Below, piece by piece: positions 9,439 to 18,200 of a stretch of DNA of 64,000 bases. The translations under genes and the position numbers were made by a program. The notes beneath the pieces were generated by a model. It did no database searches, was not told where the DNA came from, and worked only from the letters and a program-made list of their open reading frames with translations. The DNA comes from Paenibacillus silvae (GTDB lineage Bacteria > Bacillota > Bacilli > Paenibacillales > Paenibacillaceae): positions 53,077-117,076 of the forward strand of contig NZ_BMFU01000004.1 of assembly GCF_014639235.1 (NCBI RefSeq), in the 5' to 3' direction. Within the stretch, counting starts at the first letter, position 1. Each line of letters starts with the position of its first letter.

Positions 9439-10806
9439 TCAAAATCCGGCCAGATATGTGGAGTATTCAAGCATGGCCTTGACCGAAGGGCGAATTTTGC
9501 TTTCGCTCAGCGGTGTATTATCATTTTTGGATGGTTTGGAATTGACCTCAAGCAGCCAGACACGTCCGCTCGTATCCAGAGCCAGATCAATGCCAAGTTC
9601 GCCAAAATGGGCAGGAATAGCACTCTCGATGCCTTTGGCAATATCCAGGGCGGCTGAATGTAGTCCTGCATACGCCGAAGCTTTCGCACTACTGGACAGC
9701 TGTGTTTTGGACACAGCCTCCTTCACCGTGCTTAGACTTCCGCCCCGTGCCAGATTGGACACATAATGACTGCCGCCTGCAATGCGGGCAACGATGGAGG
9801 TTACGCTCCATTTGCCCGTTTTGTTCTTCTGCACAAGCGCGCGGAAATCAACAGGTCTGCCGCTGTTATCAATCAGGGTCAGCCCTTGCTGGATCTGATA
9901 ACGCGTTGTTTTCATTTTTCCGGACATACTGGCATACAGTTTATCCAGTGAAGCATAAGTTTGCTTGCGGGTACCTCCGACACTTGTCGCCAGAGTCATA
10001 AAACTTCCGTCCGGCTGGCGGGATACCCGGATGATGCCTTTGCCCAGTGAGCCGCGTACCGGCTTCAGAAAGATGACCGGATAACGCTGACACATCGTCT
10101 TGAGCATGCTGGATGCTTTGAGTAAATGGGACTCAGGCAGAACCCGCTTAAGTGTCGGGATGGACTTGAGTGCGTCAAACACTTCATTTTTGTCCAGAAA
10201 CTTTTCATTGAAGGTGTGTGTGCCGTACAGCGATTTTACTTCTTTCATAAAATGCTGTACGCTAGGTTTGTTCTCGAGTTTGCGGGACGTCAGCCGGTTA
10301 TTGACTACATCTGCTATCGGCAGAACGGTCTTTTTCCAGCCCTCATCATACACCCAGCCTTTCATATAGCCGGTTACTGCTCCGATGTCCTCTGGTGTGA
10401 AAAAGGATACATAGGCGCCCTGCTTTCGGCAGGCATGCACTAATTCCTGGCAGAACATCGTAATAGAGCCAAAGGGCCGATCAGGCTGATCGGGGTAATC
10501 CTGGCTGACCATAACGCTGATGTAAGGTCCCAGGCGAAGCGTATGGCTGGAAGCACGGTAAGATACCCTCAGGACCGAACGGGGCACAAGGCCGGTTTTG
10601 CTGGCTACCGTCTGATTCAGTCTCAGCCCGTCATACCGGGGAACCGGAATGACGGTAACTTCACGGCGGTAAGAGCCGAATTGCAGCTGAAGAGGCCTTC
10701 CTGAAGGAATCTTGAGTGCCTTGAGGACCCCTTCGCCCAGCATGATGACGTCGTCCTGCAGGATGCCCGAGCCGGTAACCTGTATCGTTACTTTTTTAGT
10801 GGACAT
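9439..10806 (-). CDS. YheC/YheD-family spore coat-associated ATP-grasp protein (copy 5, promoter-proximal)
   Basis: A 455-residue protein with the extra N-terminal domain (KVTIQVTGSGILQDDVIMLG, then RPLQLQFGSYRREVTVIPV), followed by ATP-grasp motifs FLKPVRGSLGKGIIRV and LLEVNSKPSKND. Start ATG at 10806 is preceded by GGAAGGAGAT. The frame stays open far upstream to 11394, but that extension would overlap the opposite-strand YheA gene and is not family-like, so it is discarded. As the first gene of the minus-strand tandem array it should lie next to the promoter, somewhere between 10807 and 11037; I could not identify a convincing sporulation sigma-factor site there. Confidence 0.87.
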   Translation of the reverse strand: MSTKKVTIQVTGSGILQDDVIMLGEGVLKALKIPSGRPLQLQFGSYRREVTVIPVPRYDGLRLNQTVASKTGLVPRSVLRVSYRASSHTLRLGPYISVMVSQDYPDQPDRPFGSITMFCQELVHACRKQGAYVSFFTPEDIGAVTGYMKGWVYDEGWKKTVLPIADVVNNRLTSRKLENKPSVQHFMKEVKSLYGTHTFNEKFLDKNEVFDALKSIPTLKRVLPESHLLKASSMLKTMCQRYPVIFLKPVRGSLGKGIIRVSRQPDGSFMTLATSVGGTRKQTYASLDKLYASMSGKMKTTRYQIQQGLTLIDNSGRPVDFRALVQKNKTGKWSVTSIVARIAGGSHYVSNLARGGSLSTVKEAVSKTQLSSSAKASAYAGLHSAALDIAKGIESAIPAHFGELGIDLALDTSGRVWLLEVNSKPSKNDNTPLSESKIRPSVKAMLEYSTYLAGF

Positions 10807-11037
10807 CACGGATCTCCTTCCGGGCGGCAGCTTGATGTCTGATCTTGAAGTTGAACGGCATCTGAACATGGCATGTGCTTCATCATATGAGGACATATAC
10901 CCCTTGGTGATTGACCCACCCGGAATTAAATGTGTTTGATTTGGGACTTTTCGGGCGGCTTGATCCAGAGCTTTGGTTTGAGAGCATAGCAATACGAATT
11001 CACATGGATGAAACAACCAATTCGAGGAGGAATCATA

Positions 11038-11385
11038 ATGAATATTTATGACAAGGCCAATGATCTGGCAAAAGCGTTGAGAGAAAGCACGGAGGTAGAG
11101 GAGATTACTTCTGCGATGAAACTGATTGAATCCGATCCGGAAGCGAAAGCGATGCTGGATAACTTCCGCAATCAGCAGATGGAACTGCAGCAGCGGATGA
11201 TGAGCGGGGACATGCCTGCACCGGATGAGATGGAGAAAATGGAGAAGCTGTTCGAGGTATTGAGCCTGAACCTGAACATCCGCCGTCTGTTTGATGCAGA
11301 GCGTCGTCTTAGCGTAATTATCGAAGATGTTAACAAAATTATTGCAGACAGCCTCGCTCATCTGTACGGCGGAGCGGAAGCCTAA
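11038..11385 (+). CDS. yheA: YlbF/YheA-family protein
   Basis: A 115-residue, mostly helical protein of the YlbF/YmcA/YheA family. The pattern (YDKANDLAKALRES near the start, AKAMLDNFRNQQMELQQRM in the middle, RRLSVIIEDVNKIIADSLAH at the end) closely fits B. subtilis YheA, which likewise neighbours yheC and yheD. Relatives YlbF and YmcA work with YaaT in controlling RNase Y and development; what YheA does is not established. Start ATG at 11038 follows GAGGAGG; an in-frame ATG at 11008 has no such site. It is divergent from the YheC/YheD array. Confidence 0.85.
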   Translation: MNIYDKANDLAKALRESTEVEEITSAMKLIESDPEAKAMLDNFRNQQMELQQRMMSGDMPAPDEMEKMEKLFEVLSLNLNIRRLFDAERRLSVIIEDVNKIIADSLAHLYGGAEA

Positions 11386-11469
11386 GACAGACACGAACTT
11401 GTCCGTTTTTTCTCTAAACCTCTCATATTACTTCTGAATCGTTCATAGACTAGCAATATAGAGTTGACC

Positions 11470-11700
11470 TATATAAGTTGAACTCATCATTTATACTGAA
11501 ACGGAGAGGACAGAAAAGACCTAAAAAAGCGAAGCTAAAAGCTTTCTAAAAGAAAGCTGCATCGGAAGCATAAGCCTCGCCTTTATCACCAGATTTTCCC
11601 TTTTGAAAAAGGAATCGAAAAAATCTGGGGATAACAGCGATTGGAAGGTTATTCTGTCATTGGAGTGAAACGTATAAATAACTTTGGTTCGACTTATCAC
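11470..11700 (+). repeat. Hairpin-rich interspersed repeat, copy R1
   Basis: About 231 bases, one of three related copies in this window. The left end has ATATAAGTTGAACT and the right end a partly matching GGTTCGACTTAT, acting as short terminal inverted repeats. Inside are two stems: AGCTTTCT/AGAAAGCT around 11540-11560, and an ACCAGATTTT/AAAATCTGG stem at about 11589-11630 ending GGGGATAACAG. The segment from AACGGAGAGGACAG to GGTTATTCTGTCAT is nearly the same in copy R3 and is inverted in copy R2. No open frame of note. It fills most of the gap between yheA and the next gene. Confidence 0.75.
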
Positions 11701-11725
11701 AGATCAACGAACGAAGGAGCTGTGA

Positions 11726-12013
11726 ATGGTGAAGAGGTTGAATAAAACAAAGCATGTTATCTATCTGCTGGTTGCATTGTCGATGCTGGTCATTGCACTT
11801 CCGCGAATTTCCTTTGCCGGTGGGTTGGACTGGGTTAATATTTTTGGCATCGTATGGGTGCTGTTTTCCCTGTTGATTGTAGGAGCTCACCTGCATTTCA
11901 TTCTTGGTGTCGATGAGGAGAAGAAACGTGCGCTGGAGGCAGTACGACGGGCGAAGCTGCGGCAGTGGGAGATGAAGCTGCTGGACAAGCAGGAACAAAG
12001 AAAGTCTGTATAA
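11726..12013 (+). CDS. Small membrane protein of unknown function
   Basis: A 95-residue protein with two hydrophobic segments (about residues 10-30, IYLLVALSMLVIALPRISFA, and 36-62) followed by a highly charged tail (KKRALEAVRRAKLRQWEMKL) that looks alpha-helical and cytoplasmic. The ATG follows AACGAAGGAGCTGTGA, a good ribosome binding site. I do not recognise the family. It stands alone between a repeat element and the promoter of the YtoI-type gene. Confidence 0.65.
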   Translation: MVKRLNKTKHVIYLLVALSMLVIALPRISFAGGLDWVNIFGIVWVLFSLLIVGAHLHFILGVDEEKKRALEAVRRAKLRQWEMKLLDKQEQRKSV

Positions 12014-12194
12014 AGATTGCACGGGTCCTGCCCGTGTACCTGAATAAGACCGGAATCCTTGATTGTTATAGGGTTTCGGTCTTTATTTGTATGCAGACGT
12101 GGTGAAGGCACTTTGGAATAGAATGCACAGTAAAGCACTGTATATTATTCTCTAAGGTCTACAGCCCGTATGGGGTTATTTTCCTTCAATCATG

Positions 12195-12202
12195 TTATAA
12201 TA
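12195..12202 (+). promoter_or_regulatory. Extended -10 promoter candidate for ytoI
   Basis: TGTTATAAT forms an extended -10 element about 45 bases before the ytoI start. No strong -35 is visible, which is usual for extended -10 promoters. Confidence 0.4.
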
Positions 12203-12242
12203 GATACAGTATGGTACAGATGCAACTTCGGGGGTGGTACAG

Positions 12243-13577
12243 ATGGACGGACAAGAGGAAAACGTCACGAAGCATGAGCAGCTTCTTCAGCATATTGAGC
12301 AGTTGAAGGTCGGAAGCAAAATTTCTGTGCGAGGACTGGCGCGTGAACTGGGCGTGAGTGAAGGAACGGCATATCGTGCGGTAAAAGAGGCAGAAAACTT
12401 CGGATTGGTCGTAACCAAAGAGAGAATTGGAACCGTTCGGATTGAGAAAAGACCACGGGGAATGTCGGAGCAGCTGACCTTTGCCGATGTGGTTACGATT
12501 GTTGAAGGTCATGTGCTGGGTGGCAATGAAGGTTTGACGAAACCGCTGCACAAGTATGTAATCGGAGCGATGAAAGAGCAGGCCATGGCACGTTACATTG
12601 ATGCTGGAAGCCTGCTGATTGTGGGTAACAGAGAGGATGCGCACTCCCTTGCACTGGAGCAGGGGGCGGGCGTACTGATTACTGGCGGATTTGGCACAAG
12701 CAGGGATGTGAGAGTGATGGCAGATGAGCTGGGGCTGCCCATCATTTCCTCCAGGCATGATACATTTACGGTGGCTTCCATGATTAACCGTGCGATTTTT
12801 GACCGGCTGATCAAGAAAAAAATTATGCTGGTCGAGGACATTATCGGCCAGAAACCACGGCTGCAGGTGCTTAAAGTGAACAGTTCTGCCGCAGATTTCC
12901 ATATGCTGGTTTCCGAGACCGGAGAGCATCGTTTTCCCGTTGTAGATGAGTGGAATCGCGTTATCGGCATTGTTAGTCTGAAGGATGTCAGTGAGCTACA
13001 GTCAGACCAAAGTATTGAAAAGTGTGTGGTTCGCCGCCCGGTTACAGCATCCTTGCAAACATCTCTGGCCTCGGCCGCGCAGATCATGACCTGGGAAGGC
13101 ATTGATTTCCTGCCAATTGTAGACCGCAACCGTAAACTGATCGCCTCCGTTACACGCAAGGAAGTGCTTCAGGCTATGCGGGATGCCCAGAAGCAGCCGC
13201 AGCTTGGCGAAACATTTGATCATCTGATCTGGAATGGATTCGCAGAGGAACGCGGGGAGCATAATGAACTGCTGTTTCACGGATTTATTATTCCCCAGAT
13301 GGCTACGGATCTCGGCACGATCTCGGAAGGGGTACTGCTGAATATTATGACACAGGCTGGACGAAGAGCTGCCTGGGATGTAACAGGAAACGACCATGTG
13401 GTAGATAATGTTACGACGTATTTTGTGCGTCCGGTGCAGATTGAGGATCAGATTATTGTACGTCCGATGATTCTGGAGACCAGCCGTCGTACATGCAAAA
13501 TGGACATCGTCATCACCCGAGAGGGCAGTGTGGTGTGTAAAGCTGTAATGACCCTGCAATCCATAGATCATGCATAG
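12243..13577 (+). CDS. ytoI: YtoI-type HTH-DRTGG-CBS-hotdog protein
   Basis: About 444 residues with four modules in order: a winged-helix N-terminus (residues ~15-70, with VRGLARELGVSEGTAYRAVK as the recognition region), a DRTGG domain (~75-190), a pair of CBS domains (~200-310, the first with FPVVDEWNRVIGIVSLKDVS, the second with FLPIVDRNRKLIASVTRKEV), and a thioesterase-like hotdog domain (~325-440). This matches B. subtilis YtoI. CBS and DRTGG domains usually sense adenine nucleotides; the ligand and targets are not known. I prefer the ATG at 12243; a GTG at 12234 is the alternative. As in Bacillus it neighbours ytpI, here convergent with a shared terminator. Confidence 0.85.
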   Translation: MDGQEENVTKHEQLLQHIEQLKVGSKISVRGLARELGVSEGTAYRAVKEAENFGLVVTKERIGTVRIEKRPRGMSEQLTFADVVTIVEGHVLGGNEGLTKPLHKYVIGAMKEQAMARYIDAGSLLIVGNREDAHSLALEQGAGVLITGGFGTSRDVRVMADELGLPIISSRHDTFTVASMINRAIFDRLIKKKIMLVEDIIGQKPRLQVLKVNSSAADFHMLVSETGEHRFPVVDEWNRVIGIVSLKDVSELQSDQSIEKCVVRRPVTASLQTSLASAAQIMTWEGIDFLPIVDRNRKLIASVTRKEVLQAMRDAQKQPQLGETFDHLIWNGFAEERGEHNELLFHGFIIPQMATDLGTISEGVLLNIMTQAGRRAAWDVTGNDHVVDNVTTYFVRPVQIEDQIIVRPMILETSRRTCKMDIVITREGSVVCKAVMTLQSIDHA

Positions 13578-13655
13578 GGTGAGCATTTTGTAAATAGTTA
13601 CGTAAATCGAATTGGATTTAATAATAAAGACAGGTTATATGTGAGCAAATAACCC

Positions 13656-13696
13656 AAAAGAGAGCATCCCGGTTCAGCGGGCATGCTCTCTTTTTT
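13656..13696 (+). terminator. Rho-independent terminator after ytoI
   Basis: Arms AAAAGAGAGCAT and ATGCTCTCTTTT with CCCG/CGGG closing a six-base loop, followed by six Ts. The complementary A/T runs would also let it serve the convergent ytpI. Confidence 0.85.
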
Positions 13697-13738
13697 GGTG
13701 CGGTTGGTTGCGCTGGGCAAACACTAATTGTTTGATCG

Positions 13739-14059
13739 TTAAGCCGATGCGTCACCGGAACGCTGTTGAAGCCTGGCGTAATAACTGCGGTTACGTAATC
13801 CGGCGAATACGTTATAGGCACCGATTACCAGGAAAAGCGCTTCCACTATAACAGACAGTGTAGATCCGGTGTAGACAAACATCAGGATCAACGCAAGAAG
13901 CATGAGCATACAGCCCATCCAGATATTCGTCCAGGAACGATACAAGCCTGCAAGATGCGGGTCTGGAGTCCGGCGCGAACGAATGCTGTTCAGTGCGGAA
14001 CAGATCATAACGATGGCGAACAGAGCAATGAGCACATATTTGAATACTTCGATCAACAC
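13739..14059 (-). CDS. ytpI: YtpI-like small membrane protein
   Basis: About 106 residues with three hydrophobic segments (start IEVFKYVLIALFAIVMICSA, middle WMGCMLMLLALILMFVYTG, then VEALFLVIGAYNVFAGL) and a short basic C-terminus. Size, topology and position beside ytoI fit the YtpI family of unknown function. The start is GTG at 14059, with AAAGGAG ten bases upstream; the frame stays open for 59 further codons upstream but with unlikely composition. In B. subtilis nrnA (ytqI) lies between ytpI and ytrI; that gene is absent here. Confidence 0.7.
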   Translation of the reverse strand: MLIEVFKYVLIALFAIVMICSALNSIRSRRTPDPHLAGLYRSWTNIWMGCMLMLLALILMFVYTGSTLSVIVEALFLVIGAYNVFAGLRNRSYYARLQQRSGDASA

Positions 14060-14088
14060 GCAGAAGCAGCTCCTTTTCTGAAAAACAT

Positions 14089-14136
14089 ATACTGCCCTCA
14101 TTGTATCATGTGATCGTGCAGACAAGGGCAGTTTTT
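14089..14136. terminator. Terminator-like hairpin between ytrI and ytpI
   Basis: ACTGCCCT and AGGGCAGT arms enclose about 30 bases; a T run follows on the plus side and a weaker one on the minus side. On the minus strand it would separate ytrHI from ytpI transcription. Confidence 0.5.
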
Positions 14137-14153
14137 TGAAGTTTTTCCTGAGA

Positions 14154-14642
14154 TTAAGCTGGTACGTGCATCCGAATCTGTACCCACACCTGAAGCACAC
14201 CTTCCATGACAAGCATTGTTTTGACCTGAACGACATATTCCTTTTCTCTGACCATATAGATTTTCTGGTTGAGCATGATCCGGGTCATTTTGCTGTACTC
14301 ATCAATGTTAAATACATCTCTTCCACGCAGTACCTCCAGATCGTCCCCCAGCTTCTGAAGCATCAATTTCAGTGAAGCCTCATCCGGCCCTTTATCGGAT
14401 TCCTCTGCGCGGATTTTGATCTCCTTGATTACCGTTTGGCGTTTACTGTATTTTTTCAGCGTTTTGATATCCTCCTCGTTCTGATGCAGCTGCAGCTGCA
14501 GCTCCTGGTTGTTTAGCCACAACTGGTTGTAGCTCACATGAAACACTCCGTTATACACGACACATCCAGCGATCATTCCCAGCACAAAAACAGCAGTCAT
14601 ACGCATCAGCGGGCGGTAACGGGAGAAGGGAGGAAGTCTCAT
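14154..14642 (-). CDS. ytrI: Sporulation membrane protein YtrI
   Basis: 162 residues: one N-terminal transmembrane segment (about residues 13-34, MTAVFVLGMIAGCVVYNGVF), a coiled-coil-prone region (NQLWLNNQELQLQLHQNEED) and a C-terminal globular part. This layout and its place directly behind ytrH, divergent from dnaE, match B. subtilis YtrI, a sporulation protein made in the mother cell. The start ATG at 14642 lies 21 bases after the ytrH stop; its ribosome binding site is weak, so it may depend on coupling to ytrH. Confidence 0.8.
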   Translation of the reverse strand: MRLPPFSRYRPLMRMTAVFVLGMIAGCVVYNGVFHVSYNQLWLNNQELQLQLHQNEEDIKTLKKYSKRQTVIKEIKIRAEESDKGPDEASLKLMLQKLGDDLEVLRGRDVFNIDEYSKMTRIMLNQKIYMVREKEYVVQVKTMLVMEGVLQVWVQIRMHVPA

Positions 14643-14663
14643 GGCTTGTTATCCCGGGTCAAC

Positions 14664-14993
14664 TTAACCCCGGCCTCCACCGCATACCCACTTGACGAGC
14701 TCGGTTCCCATATGCGCACCCATAAACGCAGAGATCAGATATAAAATTTGTTTGACCGCCGGTGACAGGTTGCCATCCAGAACATTGCTCTCGATTACAC
14801 GCATTGGATCGATCGTACCGCCTACAGCGGCAGCGAGCGCCCATATTTTGATTTTGCCGGAAATATCGAGCATCGTCTGTGTAGGAGGCTGGAGAGAGAT
14901 GACTGCACCAATGCCTCCAATCATCGCGCCGCCCAGCACGATTCCAAATGCAATAAAAAAATCAAGAATGGCTTTGGATAAAAAAGTGCTCAC
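14664..14993 (-). CDS. ytrH: Sporulation membrane protein YtrH
   Basis: About 109 residues, very hydrophobic, with a glycine-rich segment FFIAFGIVLGGAMIGGIGAV near the start, a second segment IWALAAAVGGTIDPMRVIES and a third near the C-terminus (ILYLISAFMGAHMGTELVKW). This is the YtrH pattern. I chose GTG at 14993 since AAAGGGG lies eight bases upstream; upstream in-frame codons are not family-like. It forms a short operon with ytrI, divergent from dnaE as in Bacillus. Confidence 0.8.
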   Translation of the reverse strand: MSTFLSKAILDFFIAFGIVLGGAMIGGIGAVISLQPPTQTMLDISGKIKIWALAAAVGGTIDPMRVIESNVLDGNLSPAVKQILYLISAFMGAHMGTELVKWVCGGGRG

Positions 14994-15279
14994 TGGCAAC
15001 ACCCCTTTCAGACCCAGCAGCACACCTCCTGTCTCGAGTCTGCAACAGGGGGAGCGGCTTGTACTTCTATTGTATGGGCGAGCCCCCTGTCGTTATGATA
15101 AAATAGAATAATAAACTCTTTTATATATAAGGAGCATTCTTATCGTTATAAAATCATTCATTTAACGCGTGTCTTCATGAATCCACAGGATTCAAATAAT
15201 ACGCATGAGAGATACATTAGGGCAGCACGCAGCCTGCGCTGAGTGCTGTCACTGTTAGCGGTGAAAGGAAGTAAAAAAC

Positions 15280-18200
15280 ATGAGTTCTTTTGTGCATTTG
15301 CATGTTCACAGCGAATACAGTTTGCTGGATGGCGCTGCGCGTATTCCGGATCTCGTGGATAAAGCCGCAGATCTGGGAATGACAACCCTGGCGCTGACCG
15401 ATCATGGCGTAATGTATGGTGCGATACCATTTTATAAAGCTTGTCTGGAACGGGGCATCAAGCCCATTATTGGCTGTGAGGCTTATATGACTGCAGGTTC
15501 TCGCAAGGAGCGTGGCAGTCGCAAGGATCAGCCGATCTACCATTTGATTTTGCTGGCGAAAAATATGACGGGATACCGGAACCTGATGAAGCTGTGTTCC
15601 ATTGGACATTTGGAAGGTTTCCATTATAAGCCGCGTATTGATATGGAGAGTCTTGCTGCGCATCATGAAGGGATTATCTGTCTAAGCGCCTGTCTTGGCG
15701 GCGAAGTGCCACAGCATCTGCTGCATGGACGTGAAGAAGAGGCGCGCCGGGCAGCGATGCGTTACAAAAATATTTTCGGGCCGGACTATTATCTGGAGCT
15801 GCAGGATCACGGGCTGTCTGAGCAAAAGAGAGTTAATCCGCAGCTGATCAAGCTGGCGGCTGAATTGGATATTCCGCTTGTGGCAACAAATGATGCCCAC
15901 TATCTGTCGGAGGAGGATGCAGAGCTGCAGGATGTGCTGATCTGTATCGGTACAGGCAAAACGGTAGAGGATGAGACTCGTTTACGGATCGGCTCGAATC
16001 AGTTGTTTCTGAAAAGTGCAGAGCAGATGTCCCGTCTGTTTCCTCATGTGCCGGAGGCTATTGCGAATACGGTGCGCATTGCTGATGCTTGTGAGCTGGA
16101 ACTGGAATTCGGCAAATCTATTTTGCCGGAATACCGTCCGTTGCCTGAGGGGCTGAGCCCATCGGCATATTTGCGTCAGCTGTGTGAGGAAGGCATGCAA
16201 TCCCGATATGTCGATTCCGAGCGATGGAACGATGCGGAGCTCAGGGCGGAGCTTGAACAACGACTGGATTATGAGCTGCGTGTCATTGACAGCATGGGAT
16301 TCTCCGATTATTTCCTGATTGTATGGGACTTTATCGCGTATGCACACCAGCAGGGCATCGTTACCGGGCCTGGGCGGGGTTCATCTGCGGGAAGTCTGGT
16401 GGCATATACGCTGCGTATTACGGATGTGGATCCGATGAAATACAATCTGCTCTTCGAGCGGTTTCTGAACCCTGAACGGATATCCATGCCCGATATCGAT
16501 ATCGATTTCAGTGATGAACGCCGTGACGAGGTCATTGATTATGTAGCACAGAAATACGGCAAAGCCCACGTTGCCCAGATTATTACGTTTGGAACGATGG
16601 CGGCCCGGGCTGCTGTTCGTGATGTCGGGCGGGCGCTGAATGTGCCATATGGCGAAGTGGACAAGGCTGCGAAGCTGATTCCTGCACAGCTTGGCATTAA
16701 TATTGAACGAGCGATGGAAGCTGCACCTGAGCTGAAAATGCTCTATGAAACAAAACCGAAAACACGCGGGCTGCTGGATATGGCGATGAAGGTTGAGGGC
16801 ATGCCGCGTCATGCCTCTACTCACGCCGCGGGTGTGGTGATCTCCCGTGACCCGTTGACTGATGCGGTGCCGCTTCAGGAGGGCAGTGAAGGAACAGCAT
16901 TAACCCAATATTCCATGGAGAGTCTGGAATCGATCGGACTGCTCAAAATGGACTTTCTCGGATTGCGGACGCTATCTATTATAGAACGGTGTCTGCGCTG
17001 GATCGGGGAACATGCAGAGATTCCGGATTTCACGCGCATCTCGGATGATGATCCGCTCACATATGAGATGCTGGGACGCGGGGATACGATGGGCATATTC
17101 CAGCTGGAATCTGCCGGAGTGCGCCGTGTGTTGAAGGAAATGAAGCCGAGTGTATTCGAGGATATCATTTCCGTGCTGGCCCTGTATCGTCCAGGTCCGA
17201 TGGAGTTTATCTCCAAATATATTCAAGGAAAGCACGGGCAGATTGAAGTTGATTATCCACATAGAGACCTGGAGCCGATTCTGAAAGATACGTATGGCAT
17301 TATTGTGTATCAGGAGCAGATTATGCAGATTGCTTCGCGGATGGCGGGTTTCTCACTGGGGGAAGCCGACTTGCTTCGCAGAGCGGTGTCCAAGAAAAAG
17401 CGGGAAGTGCTGGATGAGGAACGCGGACACTTTGTTCAGGGCAGTCTGAAGCAAGGTTACAGTGAGGCCGAAGCCGATCTTGTTTACGATATGATCGTCA
17501 AGTTTGCAAACTATGGCTTTCCACGTGCGCACGCCGCTGCGTACGGTGTGCTGGCTTTTCAAACCGCTTATCTGAAGGCGCACTATCCCGTGCATTTCAT
17601 GGCCTCCATGCTGACGGCTGTGATGGGCAGTCACCGGAAGGTTGCAGAATATGTTGTCGAATGCAGGCACATGCAGATTGACGTGCTTCCGCCAGACGTT
17701 AATGAGAGCGGTGTTTTATTTACACCGGTGTTTGCAGCTGCGGGTGACAGGAGCAATGCCCTGTCAACGAATGTGAAAGAGACAATTTCTGAAGGTAAAC
17801 AGGAAAATGCCGCTTCTGAGGGTGAATTGAAAAATGCTGCTATTGAGGTTAAATTGAAAAATGCCAATAATGGATATTCAAAAGAGCCTCAGCCCGATGA
17901 AGCTCGTGAAGCCAATGAAGCTCATGAGGCTTACGTAACTGGCGAAGCCCATGTAATTCATGATGATCGTTCGCATGCTCACTACGGCGAACAGGAGGAC
18001 TATGGAGATGCACCGTTACCCGATGATCCGGGCCCGATGCCTGAAGAGGATGGGAGCGGCGGCTGGCAGGCTGTATCCGTTATGCCTGTTGATGATACGT
18101 CCGCAGGACGGACTGACCCGGGCTTGGTCAACATATCGACATCACAAGCGGTGCAGCTGCAGGCTCGGGAGCATGATCAGCAACATGGTCAAAAACAAGA

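Noticed and set aside
10807..11394. Upstream in-frame extension of YheC/YheD copy 5 to 11394
   Set aside because: It lies antisense to the well-supported yheA gene, is not family-like, and the ATG at 10806 has an excellent ribosome binding site.
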